From NCBI GenBank assembly GCA_029975645.1, contig JARKOU010000207.1, positions 1-34,168 of the forward strand: DNA of 34,168 bases, read 5' to 3'. Under the pieces are notes generated by a model. It searched no databases, was not told where the DNA came from, and saw nothing but the letters and a program-made list of their open reading frames with translations. Made by a program: the position numbers and the translations under genes. Below, in pieces: positions 18,198-28,297 of this stretch. The stretch's first letter is position 1; every line of letters starts with the position of its first letter. Origin of the DNA: Actinomycetales bacterium. Lineage in GTDB: Bacteria; Actinomycetota; Actinomycetes; Actinomycetales; JAHECE01.

Positions 18198-19933
18198 CGC
18201 GCACCCAGGTCGTCGAACGTGGGCAGGCTCGCGGGACCCGCCGGGTCCTCGACGCGCGGCAGGGGCACGTCCCCGGCGGGCGGTGGAACCAGGTCCAGGG
18301 GAGACTCGGCGAGCGTGATCCCGGCGCGACGAGGAAGGGTGAGCCGGAACCGCGCCCCCTCGCCGGGACGGCCCCACGCCTCGAGCCACCCCCCGTGCAG
18401 CCGGGCGTCCTCCAGCGAGATCGCGAGGCCGAGCCCGGTTCCCCCGGTGGTCCGGGCACGTGCCGGATCGGCCCGCCAGAACCGGTCGAACACGTGCTTC
18501 GCCTCGTGGCCGGTCATGCCCACGCCCCGGTCGCGCACGAGCACGGCGACGGCGCGCGGGTCCACCCCGAGGTCGACGTCGATCGGCTTGCCCTCGCCGT
18601 GCTCGATCGCGTTCACGAGCAGGTTGCGCAGGATGCGCTCGACGCGCCGGGAGTCGACGTCGGCCGTGCACTGCCGGTCGGGCGCGTGGACCAGGATCGG
18701 TGTGCCCTTCTGCTCGGCGAGGGGCGCCGCCTGCTCGACGGCGCGTTCGACCAGGATGCGCAGGTCCCACTCCTCGGCGTCGAGGACGGCAGCCCCGGCG
18801 TCGAACCGGCTGATCTCCAGGAGGTCGGCGAGGAGGCTGTCGAAGCGGTCGATCTGCGTGTCGAGCAACTCGGCCGAGCGGGCGACGGCGGGGCTGAACG
18901 ACGTGCGCTCCTCGTAGATGACGTCGCCCGCCATGCGGATCGTGGTCAGGGGCGTGCGCAACTCGTGCGAGACGTCCGAGACGAAGCGTTGCTGCACGTG
19001 GGAGAGGTCCTCCATGCGGTGGATCTGGTGCTGCAGGCTCTCGGCCATCTCATTGAAGGACCGACCGAGCGTCGCGAGCTCGTCGTGTCCGCTGACCGGG
19101 ATCCGCTCGCTGAGCATGCCGTCGGCGAGCCGTTCCGCCGTCTCGGCCGCCTGCCGTACGGGGACCAGCACCTTGCGCGTGAGGTACCACGTCATCGCGA
19201 CGAGCAGGCCGAGCAGCGCCACGGCGCCGATCGCGAGGGTGCGCTGGACGAAGACGAGGGTGTCGTTCTCCGTGGCGAGGGAGTAGATGAAGTACAGCTC
19301 GTACGCCCCGGCCGACTTCAGCGTGAGCGGCGTGCCGACCGCGATGCCGGGGACCGTCGTCGACCCGTCGGGCACGGCGACGGACTGCCACTGCTGGCCG
19401 CCCTCCTTCTGGACCGCCGCCCTCAACTCGGGGCTGACCAGGGGGATGAGCGCCCGGTCGGTCACGGGGTCCACGATCACCACCGGCGTCAGGTCCGACG
19501 GCGAACGCAGCAGCAGCGCCCCCACCGCGCCCGAACCGGCCCCTTCGAGGGACACCACCAGGTCGTTGGCCAGCTGCTGGATCTCGGCGCCGGAGGAGGC
19601 GGTGGCGTAGTCGATGCTCTCCTGGGCCGTCGCGCTGCGCTGGGCGGCGTCCGCGAGGATCTGCTCGACGCGCTCGTTGAACATGCCGGCGCGGATCTGG
19701 CCGGTGAGGTACCAGCCGAGGCCGACGACGGCGAGCGCGCCCACGACGACGGTGGTGGTCACCACCCGCAGCCGCAGGGAGGTCCGCCAGCGATCGCCCC
19801 ACCGGCGCGCGGTGCGGATCGTGCGGAGCGCGAGGCGCCGGATCCCGACGGGCAGCCGCCGCAGCAGCAGCCGGGCGCGACCAGGACGGGGCCCGGTGTC
19901 GCGGTCGGGCGCTGCGGCCGACGGCGTGGTCAT
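18194..19933 (-). CDS. mtrB: sensor histidine kinase MtrB
   Basis: This 579-residue membrane kinase pairs with MtrA. Two transmembrane helices (about residues 59-80, VTTTVVVGALAVVGLGWYL, and 239-258, LAIGAVALLGLLVAMTWYL) flank an extracellular sensor domain of about 160 residues. A HAMP domain follows, then the HisKA helix with the phospho-acceptor H323 (VSDVSHELRTPL), and an ATPase domain with the N box RILRNLLVNAIEH, G1 RDRGVGM and G2 GTGLGLAI. I chose the ATG at 19933, which overlaps the mtrA stop (ATGA). The family controls DNA replication, cell division and osmotic or wall responses in actinobacteria. Its C terminus overlaps the start of lpqB. Confidence 0.96.
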   Translation of the reverse strand: MTTPSAAAPDRDTGPRPGRARLLLRRLPVGIRRLALRTIRTARRWGDRWRTSLRLRVVTTTVVVGALAVVGLGWYLTGQIRAGMFNERVEQILADAAQRSATAQESIDYATASSGAEIQQLANDLVVSLEGAGSGAVGALLLRSPSDLTPVVIVDPVTDRALIPLVSPELRAAVQKEGGQQWQSVAVPDGSTTVPGIAVGTPLTLKSAGAYELYFIYSLATENDTLVFVQRTLAIGAVALLGLLVAMTWYLTRKVLVPVRQAAETAERLADGMLSERIPVSGHDELATLGRSFNEMAESLQHQIHRMEDLSHVQQRFVSDVSHELRTPLTTIRMAGDVIYEERTSFSPAVARSAELLDTQIDRFDSLLADLLEISRFDAGAAVLDAEEWDLRILVERAVEQAAPLAEQKGTPILVHAPDRQCTADVDSRRVERILRNLLVNAIEHGEGKPIDVDLGVDPRAVAVLVRDRGVGMTGHEAKHVFDRFWRADPARARTTGGTGLGLAISLEDARLHGGWLEAWGRPGEGARFRLTLPRRAGITLAESPLDLVPPPAGDVPLPRVEDPAGPASLPTFDDLGAR

Positions 19934-20613
19934 GGGGTGACGGCGCCCGCCCGGTAGCCGACGCCCCGGACGGTGACGACCACCTCGGGGTGCTCGGGGT
20001 CGCGCTCCACCTTCGCGCGCAGGCGCTGCACGTGCACGTTGACCAGGCGGGTGTCGGCGGCGTGCCGGTAGCCCCACACCTGCTCGAGGAGCACCTCGCG
20101 GGTGAAGACCTGCCACGGCTTGCGAGCCAGCGCCACCAGGAGGTCGAACTCGAGCGGCGTGAGGCTGATGACCTCCTCGTCCCGGCGCACGCGGTGCCCG
20201 TCGACGTCGATCGTCAGGTCGCCGATGCGCAACACCTCGTGCGCGGGTTCGTCGGTGCGGCGCAGCCGGGCCCGGACCCGCGCGACGAGTTCCTTCGGCT
20301 TGAACGGCTTGGGGATGTAGTCGTCCGCACCGGACTCGAGGCCGCGCACGACGTCGACCGTGTCGCTCTTGGCGGTGAGCATGACGACCGGGACGTCCGA
20401 CTCGGCACGGATGAGACGGCAGACCTCGATCCCGTCCAGGCCCGGGAGCATGAGGTCCAGGAGGACCAGGTCCGGTTCGAACGTCCGGAACGCCTCGAGC
20501 GCCTCCGAGCCGTCGGCGCAGAACCCCGCCTCGAAGCCCTCGGCGTTCAAGACGATGCCGATCATCTCGGCGAGCGCGGTGTCGTCGTCGACCACCAGGA
20601 TCCGACGGTTCAT
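19930..20613 (-). CDS. mtrA: response regulator MtrA
   Basis: This 227-residue OmpR/PhoB-type response regulator has a receiver domain with the acidic pocket D9-D10, phospho-acceptor D53 (LLDLMLPGLDG), T80 and K102 (KPF). The winged-helix DNA-binding domain spans about 130-225 (ISLTPLEFDLLVALARKP, TRLVNVHVQRLRAKVE, VRGVGYRAG). MtrA is essential or central in many actinobacteria and controls dnaA, wall hydrolases and division genes. I chose the ATG at 20613, directly opening on RRILVVDDD; an upstream in-frame ATG would add 28 residues not found in the family. No ribosome binding site is visible, so it may be leaderless. It begins the mtrA-mtrB-lpqB operon. Confidence 0.96.
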   Translation of the reverse strand: MNRRILVVDDDTALAEMIGIVLNAEGFEAGFCADGSEALEAFRTFEPDLVLLDLMLPGLDGIEVCRLIRAESDVPVVMLTAKSDTVDVVRGLESGADDYIPKPFKPKELVARVRARLRRTDEPAHEVLRIGDLTIDVDGHRVRRDEEVISLTPLEFDLLVALARKPWQVFTREVLLEQVWGYRHAADTRLVNVHVQRLRAKVERDPEHPEVVVTVRGVGYRAGAVTP

Positions 20614-20657
20614 GGGGCCAATGGTGTCATCCCGGCGGATCGGTGCCTGCCCGCGGC

Positions 20658-20688
20658 GTGCCGGTGCCGTCGCGAGCGGCGTCGGCAC
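20658..20688. promoter_or_regulatory. inverted repeat in the mtrA divergent region
   Basis: GTGCCG-GT-GCCG and CGGC-GT-CGGCAC form a 10-bp stem with one two-base mismatch around a seven-base centre. It lies 45 bases upstream of mtrA and about 66 upstream of the divergent membrane-protein gene. It could be an operator or a transcript hairpin; which protein binds, if any, is unknown. A CACGAT at 20695-20700 is a weak -10 candidate for the plus-strand gene. Confidence 0.35.
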
Positions 20689-20753
20689 GCGTGGCACGAT
20701 GGGCTCGCCTCGCCCGGTGCGGACGAGGCCGGATCTTCAGGTAGGAGCCCCAC

Positions 20754-22133
20754 GTGAGCGGACCGACCGGGACGCCACCCCACGTGCCCGACGACGCCGG
20801 ATCGCCGCCCGGCGCGGAACCCGGAGCCCCTGCGGGTCCGACCGGCGTGCCGGCGGCCGAACCCGCCGTCCCGGCCGCCGGGTCGACGGAACCGCAGGTG
20901 AACTCGCCCCAGGCGCCCGTGGCGCCACCCACCGAGTGGGGGCAGCCCCAGGTGCCACCCGCGCCCGCGAACCAGGCGCCGCGCTGGGGGCAGTACGCGC
21001 CGCAGCCGCCCGGCTACGCGCCGCAGCCACCTGGATACGGCCAGCAGCCCGGCTACGGCCAGCAGCCTGGCTACGGCCGAGCGCCCGGGTACGGGCAGCA
21101 GCCCGGATACGGGCAGTACGGCCAGTACGGCGCACCGACGCCGTCCGGGTTCGGGCCGTCGCCGTGGTCACCGGCGCCCCTGGCGCCCCGGCCGGGGATC
21201 ATCCCGCTGCGTCCGCTCTCGCTCGGCGAGATCTTCGACGGCGCCTTCCGGGCGATCCGCACCAACCCGAAGGTCATGTTCGGGCTCTCCGCGATCGTCG
21301 TGACGATCACCGCGGTGATCCAGGCAGTGGCGTCCTGGGCCTTCCTCTCGGACCTCGAGCCGACCCTCCTGGGGACCACCACCGGCGCGGCGTCCGACCT
21401 CGCGGACCTCAACGCGGTTCTCTCGGACCTGACCGGGCAAGTCGTCGCCGCGGCCGGGGTGCAGACCATCTCGTACATCGTCACCACGATCCTGTCCGGC
21501 CTGCTCATCGTGGCGGTGAGCCAGTCGGTGATCGGACGCACCGCGGGCCCGGCGCAGGTGTGGGCCGCGACCAAGGGCCAGGTGCTCCGGCTGCTCGCCC
21601 TCTCGTTCCTCCTCCTCTTTCTCGTCAGCGCGCCGATCGTGATCTGGCTGGTCCTCACCTTCGCCGCCGTCGCGGCCGAGCAGTGGGGTCTGGCCGCCCT
21701 GGTCGGCCTGGCGGGCGGGTTGGCCGCCGTCGTCGCTCTCTTCTTCCTCCTCACCCGGACCCTGCTCGCGACGCCGGCCCTCATGCTCGAACGCGGCGGC
21801 ATCGCGGCGTCCATCCGGCGCGGATGGACCCTCACTCGCGGCGCGTTCTGGCGCGTTCTCGGCATCTACCTCCTCACGTCGATCCTGGTGAGCGTGGTCA
21901 CCGGAGCGATCAGCGGCTCGGTCTCGATCCTGCTCCAGTTCACCGCGACGGACCCCGTCTCGTTGCTCACCTCGCCGGCCTACATCGCCGGCACGACGCT
22001 CGCGCAGATCGTCGCTACCACCCTGACCACGCCGTTCACCGCGGGGGTGGTGGCCCTCCTCTACGTCGACGTGCGGATGCGCACCGAAGGTCTCGACGTC
22101 GAGCTGGCGCGCGCGGCCGAGGAGAACGCCTGA
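20754..22133 (+). CDS. PYGQ-rich multi-pass membrane protein (GDPD membrane-domain-like)
   Basis: This 459-residue protein has a 150-residue Pro/Gly/Tyr/Gln-rich N-terminal tail with repeats such as PGYGQQPGYGQQ, then LRPLSLGEIFDGAFRAIRTN, the usual entry to the actinobacterial family annotated as glycerophosphodiester phosphodiesterase membrane domain. About six transmembrane helices follow. There is no catalytic phosphodiesterase domain, so it is not predicted to be an enzyme. The disordered tail should be cytoplasmic and may mediate protein contacts. GTAGGAG at 20741-20747 fixes the GTG at 20754. The DUF4129 gene starts on the base after its stop. This heads the MoxR/DUF58 operon. Confidence 0.85.
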   Translation: MSGPTGTPPHVPDDAGSPPGAEPGAPAGPTGVPAAEPAVPAAGSTEPQVNSPQAPVAPPTEWGQPQVPPAPANQAPRWGQYAPQPPGYAPQPPGYGQQPGYGQQPGYGRAPGYGQQPGYGQYGQYGAPTPSGFGPSPWSPAPLAPRPGIIPLRPLSLGEIFDGAFRAIRTNPKVMFGLSAIVVTITAVIQAVASWAFLSDLEPTLLGTTTGAASDLADLNAVLSDLTGQVVAAAGVQTISYIVTTILSGLLIVAVSQSVIGRTAGPAQVWAATKGQVLRLLALSFLLLFLVSAPIVIWLVLTFAAVAAEQWGLAALVGLAGGLAAVVALFFLLTRTLLATPALMLERGGIAASIRRGWTLTRGAFWRVLGIYLLTSILVSVVTGAISGSVSILLQFTATDPVSLLTSPAYIAGTTLAQIVATTLTTPFTAGVVALLYVDVRMRTEGLDVELARAAEENA

Positions 22134-22826
22134 GTGCTCCCCGGTCCGTTGCTCGCCGCCGCGCTCGGGCCTGCCGCCGGGTGGGTCCGAGCCGACGTGC
22201 CCGTGACCCCGGATGCGGACGAGGCCCGTCGCTGGGCAGAGGAGGAGCTCTCGCGCGGCATCTACGCGGAGCGGACCGATCCGATCGGTGAGGCGATCGC
22301 CTGGCTCCTCGACCGCCTGAACGACCTGCTCAACGCCGGTTCGGCCGGTCCCGACTGGGCGCTTCCCGTGGCCGTGGTCGCCGCGACGGCGATCGCGGTG
22401 ACCGTAGCGCTCGTGGTGGGCGGGCCGGTGCGCCGCCGGCGGTCCGCGGCCGGCGCCGACGCCCTCTTCGACGACGACGAACGCACGGCCGCCGAGTACC
22501 TCGCCGCGGCGGACGACGCCGCGGCCAGGGGCGACTTCGCCTCCGCGGTCCTGGACCGGTTCCGCGCCATCATCCGCTCCCTCACCGAGCGTGCCCTCCT
22601 CGAGGACCAGCCCGGCCTGACCGCCGACGAGGCTGCGACGGCGGCGGCCCGGCGCCTTCCGGACGCCGCCGGCGACCTCGCCGCCGCCGCCGGCCTGTTC
22701 GACGCCGTCCGCTACGGCCGGCGCTCGGTCGGGGCCGCCGAGGATGCCTGGCTGCGCGAGGTGGCCCGGAAGGTGGCCCAGGCACGCCCGGAGCCCATGA
22801 GCGTCGCCCCGGTGGCCGCACCATGA
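22134..22826 (+). CDS. DUF4129 membrane protein
   Basis: This 230-residue protein has a hydrophobic N terminus (possible signal or first helix), an extracytoplasmic helical stretch (ARRWAEEELSRGIYAERTD), a transmembrane segment (about residues 78-100, LPVAVVAATAIAVTVALVVG), and a C-terminal cytoplasmic DUF4129 domain (about 120-215: EYLAAADDAAARGDFASAVL, RFRAIIRSLTERALL, LFDAVRYGRRSV). DUF4129 domains commonly accompany transglutaminase, MoxR and DUF58 genes; their activity is unknown. The GTG follows directly on the preceding stop (TGAGTG) and its own stop overlaps the next ATG, so it is tightly coupled in the operon. Confidence 0.88.
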   Translation: MLPGPLLAAALGPAAGWVRADVPVTPDADEARRWAEEELSRGIYAERTDPIGEAIAWLLDRLNDLLNAGSAGPDWALPVAVVAATAIAVTVALVVGGPVRRRRSAAGADALFDDDERTAAEYLAAADDAAARGDFASAVLDRFRAIIRSLTERALLEDQPGLTADEAATAAARRLPDAAGDLAAAAGLFDAVRYGRRSVGAAEDAWLREVARKVAQARPEPMSVAPVAAP

Positions 22827-23982
22827 CGGCGCCCGCCCCGGCGCCCGCCCCGGCGCGCGCTCCGGGACCCGGCCGGAACCTGAAGCGGCGACGCCTGCGC
22901 TGGCCGGTCCTGGTCGCCCTCACGCTGGTGGGCGTCGCGATCCTGACCGTGCTCAGCACGCCACGCACCTCGCGCGTGCCCCTCGCGCCCGACAACCCCC
23001 ACCCCGACGGCGCCCGCGCCGCCGCTCAGATCCTGCGCCGTGAGGGCGTGGACATCGCGACCGCGAGCACGACGGCCGCGGCCGTCTCGGTCACACCGGC
23101 GGGGGGAACGATCTTCGTCACCGAGCCCCGGTGGCTGCGACCCGAGCAGTGGGACGCGCTCGCAGCCACGGGCGCGGACCTCGTCATCACGGACGTCGCC
23201 TTCGCGGACCTCGCCCCGCTCACCGAGGCGCTCGTGCCGACGGGCGCAGGGAGCGACGGCGAGCGCGAAGCCGCCTGCGAGGACCCCGACGCCGTCGCCG
23301 CCGGGACGCTGGCCACCGGCTCGGGCGACGTGCGGGCCACCGGACCGAGCGCCGTCGTCTGCTTCCCGAGCGGCGACGATCCCACGGTGGGCGCCTACGC
23401 GACGCTCGTCGAGGACGGCCGACGGATCTCCGTGCTCGGTAACGACCGGCCGTTCACCAACGCCGCCCTCGCCGAGGCGGGCAATGCGGCCCTCGTGCTT
23501 CGCATCCTCGGCCGGACGGAACACCTCACCTGGTACATCCCCTCTCCCGACGACACCGGCGAGACCGTCGGCAGCCTGCTGCCTCCCGGCGCCGAGGCGG
23601 TCGGCCTGTGGGCCCTTCTCGTGGCCGGGGTCGCGATGCTCTGGCAGGGCCGCCGGCTCGGACGCGTGGTGGTCGAGCCGCTGCCCGTGGTGGTCAAGGC
23701 CGCCGAGACCACGCTCGGGCGCGCCCGGCTCTACCGTCGCGCGGCCGATCACGGCCACGCGGCCGCGGCCCTGCGGGCCGGGTCTGCCTCGCGCCTCGCC
23801 ACCCGACTCGGCGTGCCGCCGTCGGCCGGTGCCGATGCCCTCGTGGACGCGCTGGCGCGGGCAACCGGGCGCCCCGCTGCCGACCTCGCACCGCTCCTGT
23901 ACGGTCCGTCTCCCGGGGACGACGCCGAACTGCTCGCCCTGGTCCACGCGCTCGACACCCTGGAAGCCGAGGTCACGCGACG

Positions 23983-23986
<4 letters not shown>
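22823..23986 (+). CDS. DUF4350 membrane protein
   Basis: This 387-residue protein has a cytoplasmic Pro/Ala-rich leader, one transmembrane helix at about residues 28-45 (VLVALTLVGVAILTVLS), and a DUF4350-type domain (NPHPDGARAAAQILRREGVD, then GTIFVTEPRW and ADLVITDVAF) that resembles a GATase-like fold. A second transmembrane helix follows near 255-275 (AVGLWALLVAGVAMLW) and then a helical C-terminal tail. The central domain should lie outside the membrane. Its function is not known; it recurs between DUF4129 and MoxR genes. Both ends overlap neighbours by four bases (ATGA). It contains a CEDPDA/VVCF cysteine pair that could form a disulfide. Confidence 0.88.
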
Positions 23987-24990
<1,004 letters not shown>

Positions 24991-24995
24991 CGTCC

Positions 24996-26288
24996 GTGGC
25001 CGTCTCCGGGCGCGCCGTCGTCCTCGCCGCCGTGGGCCTGGTCCCGGTGCTGCTCGCGCCCGCGGCCGCCACCGTGGCGGCCTGGGCCGGCGTCGTGGTC
25101 CTCTTCTGCGTGCTCGACGCCGTACTGGCGCCGTCGCCACGCGCGCTGGGCGTGGCGCGCACCGTCCCGGCCTCGGTGCGCCTGACCGACTCGGTCACCT
25201 CGCAGGTGGTCGTCACCAACCCGACCAAGCGCGCGCTGCGGGGCGTGGTGCGGGACGCGTGGCAACCGTCCGCGGGAGCGAGCGGCAACCGGCACGCCGT
25301 CGCGATTCCGCCGGGGGAGGCGCGGCGCCTGCGTACCCGCCTGGTGCCCCGTCGCCGCGGCGACCTCGCCGCCGACCGCGTGACCATCCGCGCCTTCGGC
25401 CCGATGGGCCTCGCCGCCCGCCAGGCCTCGCACGAAGCGCCCGCCCGCCTCCGGGTGCTCCCCGAGTTCCGCTCCCGGCGGCACCTGCCCAGCCGTCTCG
25501 CCCGGCTGCGGGAGATGGACGGCCGCTCCGCCGTCCAGATCCGCGGCCCGGGGACGGAGTTCGACTCCCTGCGCGCGTACGTCGAGGGCGACGACGTCCG
25601 TGCGATCGACTGGCGGGCGACGGCGCGGCGTTCCGAGGTGGTGGTGCGCACGTGGCGCCCGGAGCGGGACCGCCGCGTGCTCCTCGTGCTCGACGCCTCG
25701 CGCCTGTCCGCGGCACGGCTCGACGACGCCCCGCGCCTGGACGCCCAGATCGACGCCGCGCTCCTTCTGGCCGCCCTGGCCACGCGGGCCGGCGACCGCG
25801 TGGACCTGGTCGCGATCGACCGCACGGTGCGGGCTCGCGTGTCCGGCGCGAGCGGCGCCGAGCTCCTCGCCCAGATCGCGAACGCGACGGCGGCGCTCGA
25901 GCCCGCCCTCGTCGAGCTGAACTGGACCGCCGTCACCCGGGAGGTCCAGGAGCGGCTCTCCCAGCGCGCGCTCGTGGTGCTGCTCACGGCCCTCGAACCG
26001 GCGGCGATCGAGATGGGGCTGCTCCCGGCGCTCGGGTCCATGGCCCACGCGCACCAGGTGGTCCTCGCCTCCGCGGCGGACCCCCAGGCGGAGGCCCTGC
26101 GCCGGCAGCGGGGGACGAGCGCGGACGCCTTCGCGGCGGCCGCGGCGGAGCGGGGAGCGCTGGAGCGGCGGGCCGTGGCCGCCGCGCTGCGCCGTCGGGG
26201 GGCGGAGGTGGTGGACGTCCCGCCCGAGGACCTCGCCCCGGCGCTGGCGGACACCTACCTGGCGCTCAAGGCCGCGGGTCGGCTCTGA
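24996..26288 (+). CDS. DUF58 domain protein
   Basis: This 430-residue protein starts with two hydrophobic segments (about residues 5-40) that anchor it in the membrane, followed by a beta-rich region and then the DUF58 signature EFDSLRAYVEGDDVRAIDWRATARR (split here: EFDSLRAYVEGDD then VRAIDWRATARR; about residues 187-211). A von Willebrand A-like domain follows (RVLLVLDASRLSA). Its metal site reads DASRLS, one residue off the usual DxSxS, as is often seen in DUF58. The partner MoxR gene is directly upstream. The GTG at 24996 is the first start after the MoxR stop. A large hairpin ends the operon. Confidence 0.9.
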   Translation: MAVSGRAVVLAAVGLVPVLLAPAAATVAAWAGVVVLFCVLDAVLAPSPRALGVARTVPASVRLTDSVTSQVVVTNPTKRALRGVVRDAWQPSAGASGNRHAVAIPPGEARRLRTRLVPRRRGDLAADRVTIRAFGPMGLAARQASHEAPARLRVLPEFRSRRHLPSRLARLREMDGRSAVQIRGPGTEFDSLRAYVEGDDVRAIDWRATARRSEVVVRTWRPERDRRVLLVLDASRLSAARLDDAPRLDAQIDAALLLAALATRAGDRVDLVAIDRTVRARVSGASGAELLAQIANATAALEPALVELNWTAVTREVQERLSQRALVVLLTALEPAAIEMGLLPALGSMAHAHQVVLASAADPQAEALRRQRGTSADAFAAAAAERGALERRAVAAALRRRGAEVVDVPPEDLAPALADTYLALKAAGRL

Positions 26289-26308
26289 GCCTTGCCCGTG
26301 CGTCCGGC

Positions 26309-26378
26309 GCGAGGGCGGGTCTGTACGCGTCGGGCGGGCCGGTACGGACCCGCCGAGCGCGCACGGACCCGCCCTCGC
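26309..26378. terminator. bidirectional terminator between convergent genes
   Basis: GCGAGGGCGGGTC at 26309-26321 and GACCCGCCCTCGC at 26366-26378 are exact reverse complements (13 bp). Between them lies a second, imperfect inner stem (TCGGGCGGG with CCCGCCGA). The site sits in the 118-base gap between the DUF58 gene and the oppositely oriented SpoIIM-like gene, so it can end both transcripts. Confidence 0.75.
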
Positions 26379-26406
26379 ACGGGGTGAGCCGTGTCAGCCG
26401 GCCGTG

Positions 26407-27402
26407 TCAGCCCGCGGTGACGGCCACGTACCCGGCCTGGTCCTCCTCGAGGTCTGCGCTCCCGCCGGCCAGTGCTGCCGTGCGGCCCAGGACCAGGGCG
26501 TAGACGACGAACCCGGCGAGGGCGAGGACGCCGATCGACGCCTTGATCGCCCACGGGAGCGCCGACGGCGTCACGAACGCCTCGATGAGGCCGCTCACGG
26601 CCAGGACGCCCACCAGTCCCATCGCCACCGTGATCAGCGATCGCCCTTCCTGCGCCACGGAGCGCCCCCGCGGGAGCGGCCCGGGCGCCACCCACGCCCA
26701 GAAGATGCGCAGGCCGGCCGCACCGGCCACGAAGATCGCGGTCAGCTCCAGGAGCCCGTGGGGGGCGATCAGCGCGAAGAAGAGCCCGAGTTCCCCGTAG
26801 GCGGCCATGACACCTGCCGCTGCGCCGACGGCGATCGCGTTCTGGGCGAGCACGTAGACGGGCAGCGCGCCGGTGATGCCGAGGCCCACGCACTGCGCCG
26901 CGATCCACGCGTTGTTGGTCCACACCTGGGCGGCGAACGACGGCGCCGGGCCGCTGGAGTAGTAGGCCTCGAACGCCTCGTCCGCGTACTGCTGCAACTC
27001 TTCCGGCGTCCCGAGCAGGGCCCGCGCCTCCGGGTGAGTCGCCACCCAGAACCCGGTCACGCCTGCGACGAGGAGGAACGCCAGCGCGACGGCGGCCGTC
27101 CACCACCGGACGCGGTAGAGGGCTGCGGGGAGCGTGACCACCACGAACCGCCCGAGGTCGGACCAGGACGGCTCGGGCGACCCGGTGATCCGGGCCCGCG
27201 CCCGGGCCAGGATCGTGGACAAGCGGCCGACGAGAACGGGCTCGGGGGCTGCGGACTGGACGGTGGACAGGTGGGTGGCCGTGGCCCGGTAGAGGCGGAC
27301 CAGCTCGTCCGCCTCGGCGCCCGAGAGCCGACGGCGGCGTGCCAGCCGGTCGAGGCGGGCCCACTCCTCTCCGTGCACCGCGGAGAACGCGTCGGTGTCC
27401 AC
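26407..27402 (-). CDS. stage II sporulation protein M-like (DUF95) membrane protein
   Basis: This 331-residue protein belongs to the SpoIIM/DUF95 family. A helical N-terminal cytoplasmic region (EEWARLDRLARRRRLSGAEA, DELVRLYRATATHLSTVQ) precedes about six transmembrane segments, and the family motif FAAQVWTNNAWIAAQCVGLG leads into AYGELGLFFALIAPHGLLEL. The organism type does not form endospores of the Bacillus kind, and actinobacterial members are found beside RDD and MoxR/DUF58 genes, suggesting a general envelope role. The GTG at 27402 was chosen as the first codon giving the conserved N terminus. It is divergent from the RDD gene with only 19 bases between starts. Confidence 0.9.
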   Translation of the reverse strand: MDTDAFSAVHGEEWARLDRLARRRRLSGAEADELVRLYRATATHLSTVQSAAPEPVLVGRLSTILARARARITGSPEPSWSDLGRFVVVTLPAALYRVRWWTAAVALAFLLVAGVTGFWVATHPEARALLGTPEELQQYADEAFEAYYSSGPAPSFAAQVWTNNAWIAAQCVGLGITGALPVYVLAQNAIAVGAAAGVMAAYGELGLFFALIAPHGLLELTAIFVAGAAGLRIFWAWVAPGPLPRGRSVAQEGRSLITVAMGLVGVLAVSGLIEAFVTPSALPWAIKASIGVLALAGFVVYALVLGRTAALAGGSADLEEDQAGYVAVTAG

Positions 27403-27408
27403 GACGGC

Positions 27409-27414
27409 TACCCT
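27409..27414 (+). promoter_or_regulatory. leaderless-type -10 box of the RDD gene
   Basis: TACCCT lies seven bases before the GTG at 27422, the same geometry as at aroA. It supports 27422 over the GTG at 27395 as the start. Confidence 0.5.
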
Positions 27415-27421
27415 GCCACAC

Positions 27422-28261
27422 GTGCCAACCCGGCCTTCCGCGCTGCGTGACGACGTCATCGTCACCGGGGAAGCCGTCGCGCTCGAGGTGCGGCAGGCGT
27501 CGATCGCGCCGCGGGTGCTGGCCATCACGATCGACGTGGTCCTGTACGTCGCCGTCGGCTTCGGGGCCCTCATGGTCCTCGTCACCCTGCCCGCGGCGGA
27601 CGAATCCCTCCTCGCGGCCGCCGGCATCGCCGTCGTCGCCATGGTCATGGTGGGCCTGCCCACCGCGGTGGAGACCCTCACCCGCGGACGGTCCCTGGGG
27701 AAGCTCGCCACCGGCATCGCGATCGTGCGCGACGACGGCGGACCGGTCCGGTTCCGGCACTCCCTCGTCCGCGCGCTGGTGGGCGTCGGAGAGTTGTGGC
27801 TGACCTTCGGCGGCGTCGCACTGACCTGCGCGATCCTCCACCCCAAGGGAAAGCGCGTGGGGGACGTGGTCGCCGGCACGTACTGCGTGCGCGTCCGGGG
27901 CGGCGGCCCGCCGATGCCGCCGCTGGTGATGCCGCCGGAACTCGCCGCCTGGGCAGCAGGGGCGGACATCCGCGCGCTTCCGGACGGGCTTGCGCTCGCC
28001 GCTCGCCGCTTCCTCGCGCGCACCGGGACGCTCAACCCGCAGGTGCGGGAGTCGCTGGGCCGCTCGCTCGCCGCGGCGGTCGAGCCTCGCGTCGCTCCCC
28101 CGCCTCCGTGGGGCACGCCGCCGGAGCGGTTCCTCGCCGCGGTCCTGGTGGCGCGGCGAGACCGCGAGTACGCCTTGGGCTGGGCTGCACGCCGACGCGC
28201 CGACGCCGAGACCACCCTTCTCCACCGGCTCCCGTTCGGCATCCGCGACGACGGGCTGTGA
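27422..28261 (+). CDS. RDD family membrane protein
   Basis: This 279-residue protein has an RDD domain at about residues 22-140: VRQASIAPRVLAITIDVVLYV with the Arg and Asp that name the family, two or three transmembrane helices, the loop ETLTRGRSLGKLATGIAIVR, and a second Asp-containing end HPKGKRVGDVVAGTYCVRV. The C-terminal half is helical and soluble (FLARTGTLNPQVRESLGRSL). RDD proteins are of uncertain function; some act as ion antiporters. The start at 27422 follows a leaderless-type -10. It is divergent from the SpoIIM-like gene, a pairing seen widely in actinobacteria. Confidence 0.88.
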   Translation: MPTRPSALRDDVIVTGEAVALEVRQASIAPRVLAITIDVVLYVAVGFGALMVLVTLPAADESLLAAAGIAVVAMVMVGLPTAVETLTRGRSLGKLATGIAIVRDDGGPVRFRHSLVRALVGVGELWLTFGGVALTCAILHPKGKRVGDVVAGTYCVRVRGGGPPMPPLVMPPELAAWAAGADIRALPDGLALAARRFLARTGTLNPQVRESLGRSLAAAVEPRVAPPPPWGTPPERFLAAVLVARRDREYALGWAARRRADAETTLLHRLPFGIRDDGL

Positions 28262-28297
28262 TCTGCGCCACCCCTGGCTTGATCAGCGTGCTGAGCA

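Noticed and set aside
27395-27421. RDD gene start at the GTG at 27395
   Set aside because: It would place the start inside the oppositely oriented SpoIIM-like gene start and upstream of the TACCCT -10 box that fits the GTG at 27422.
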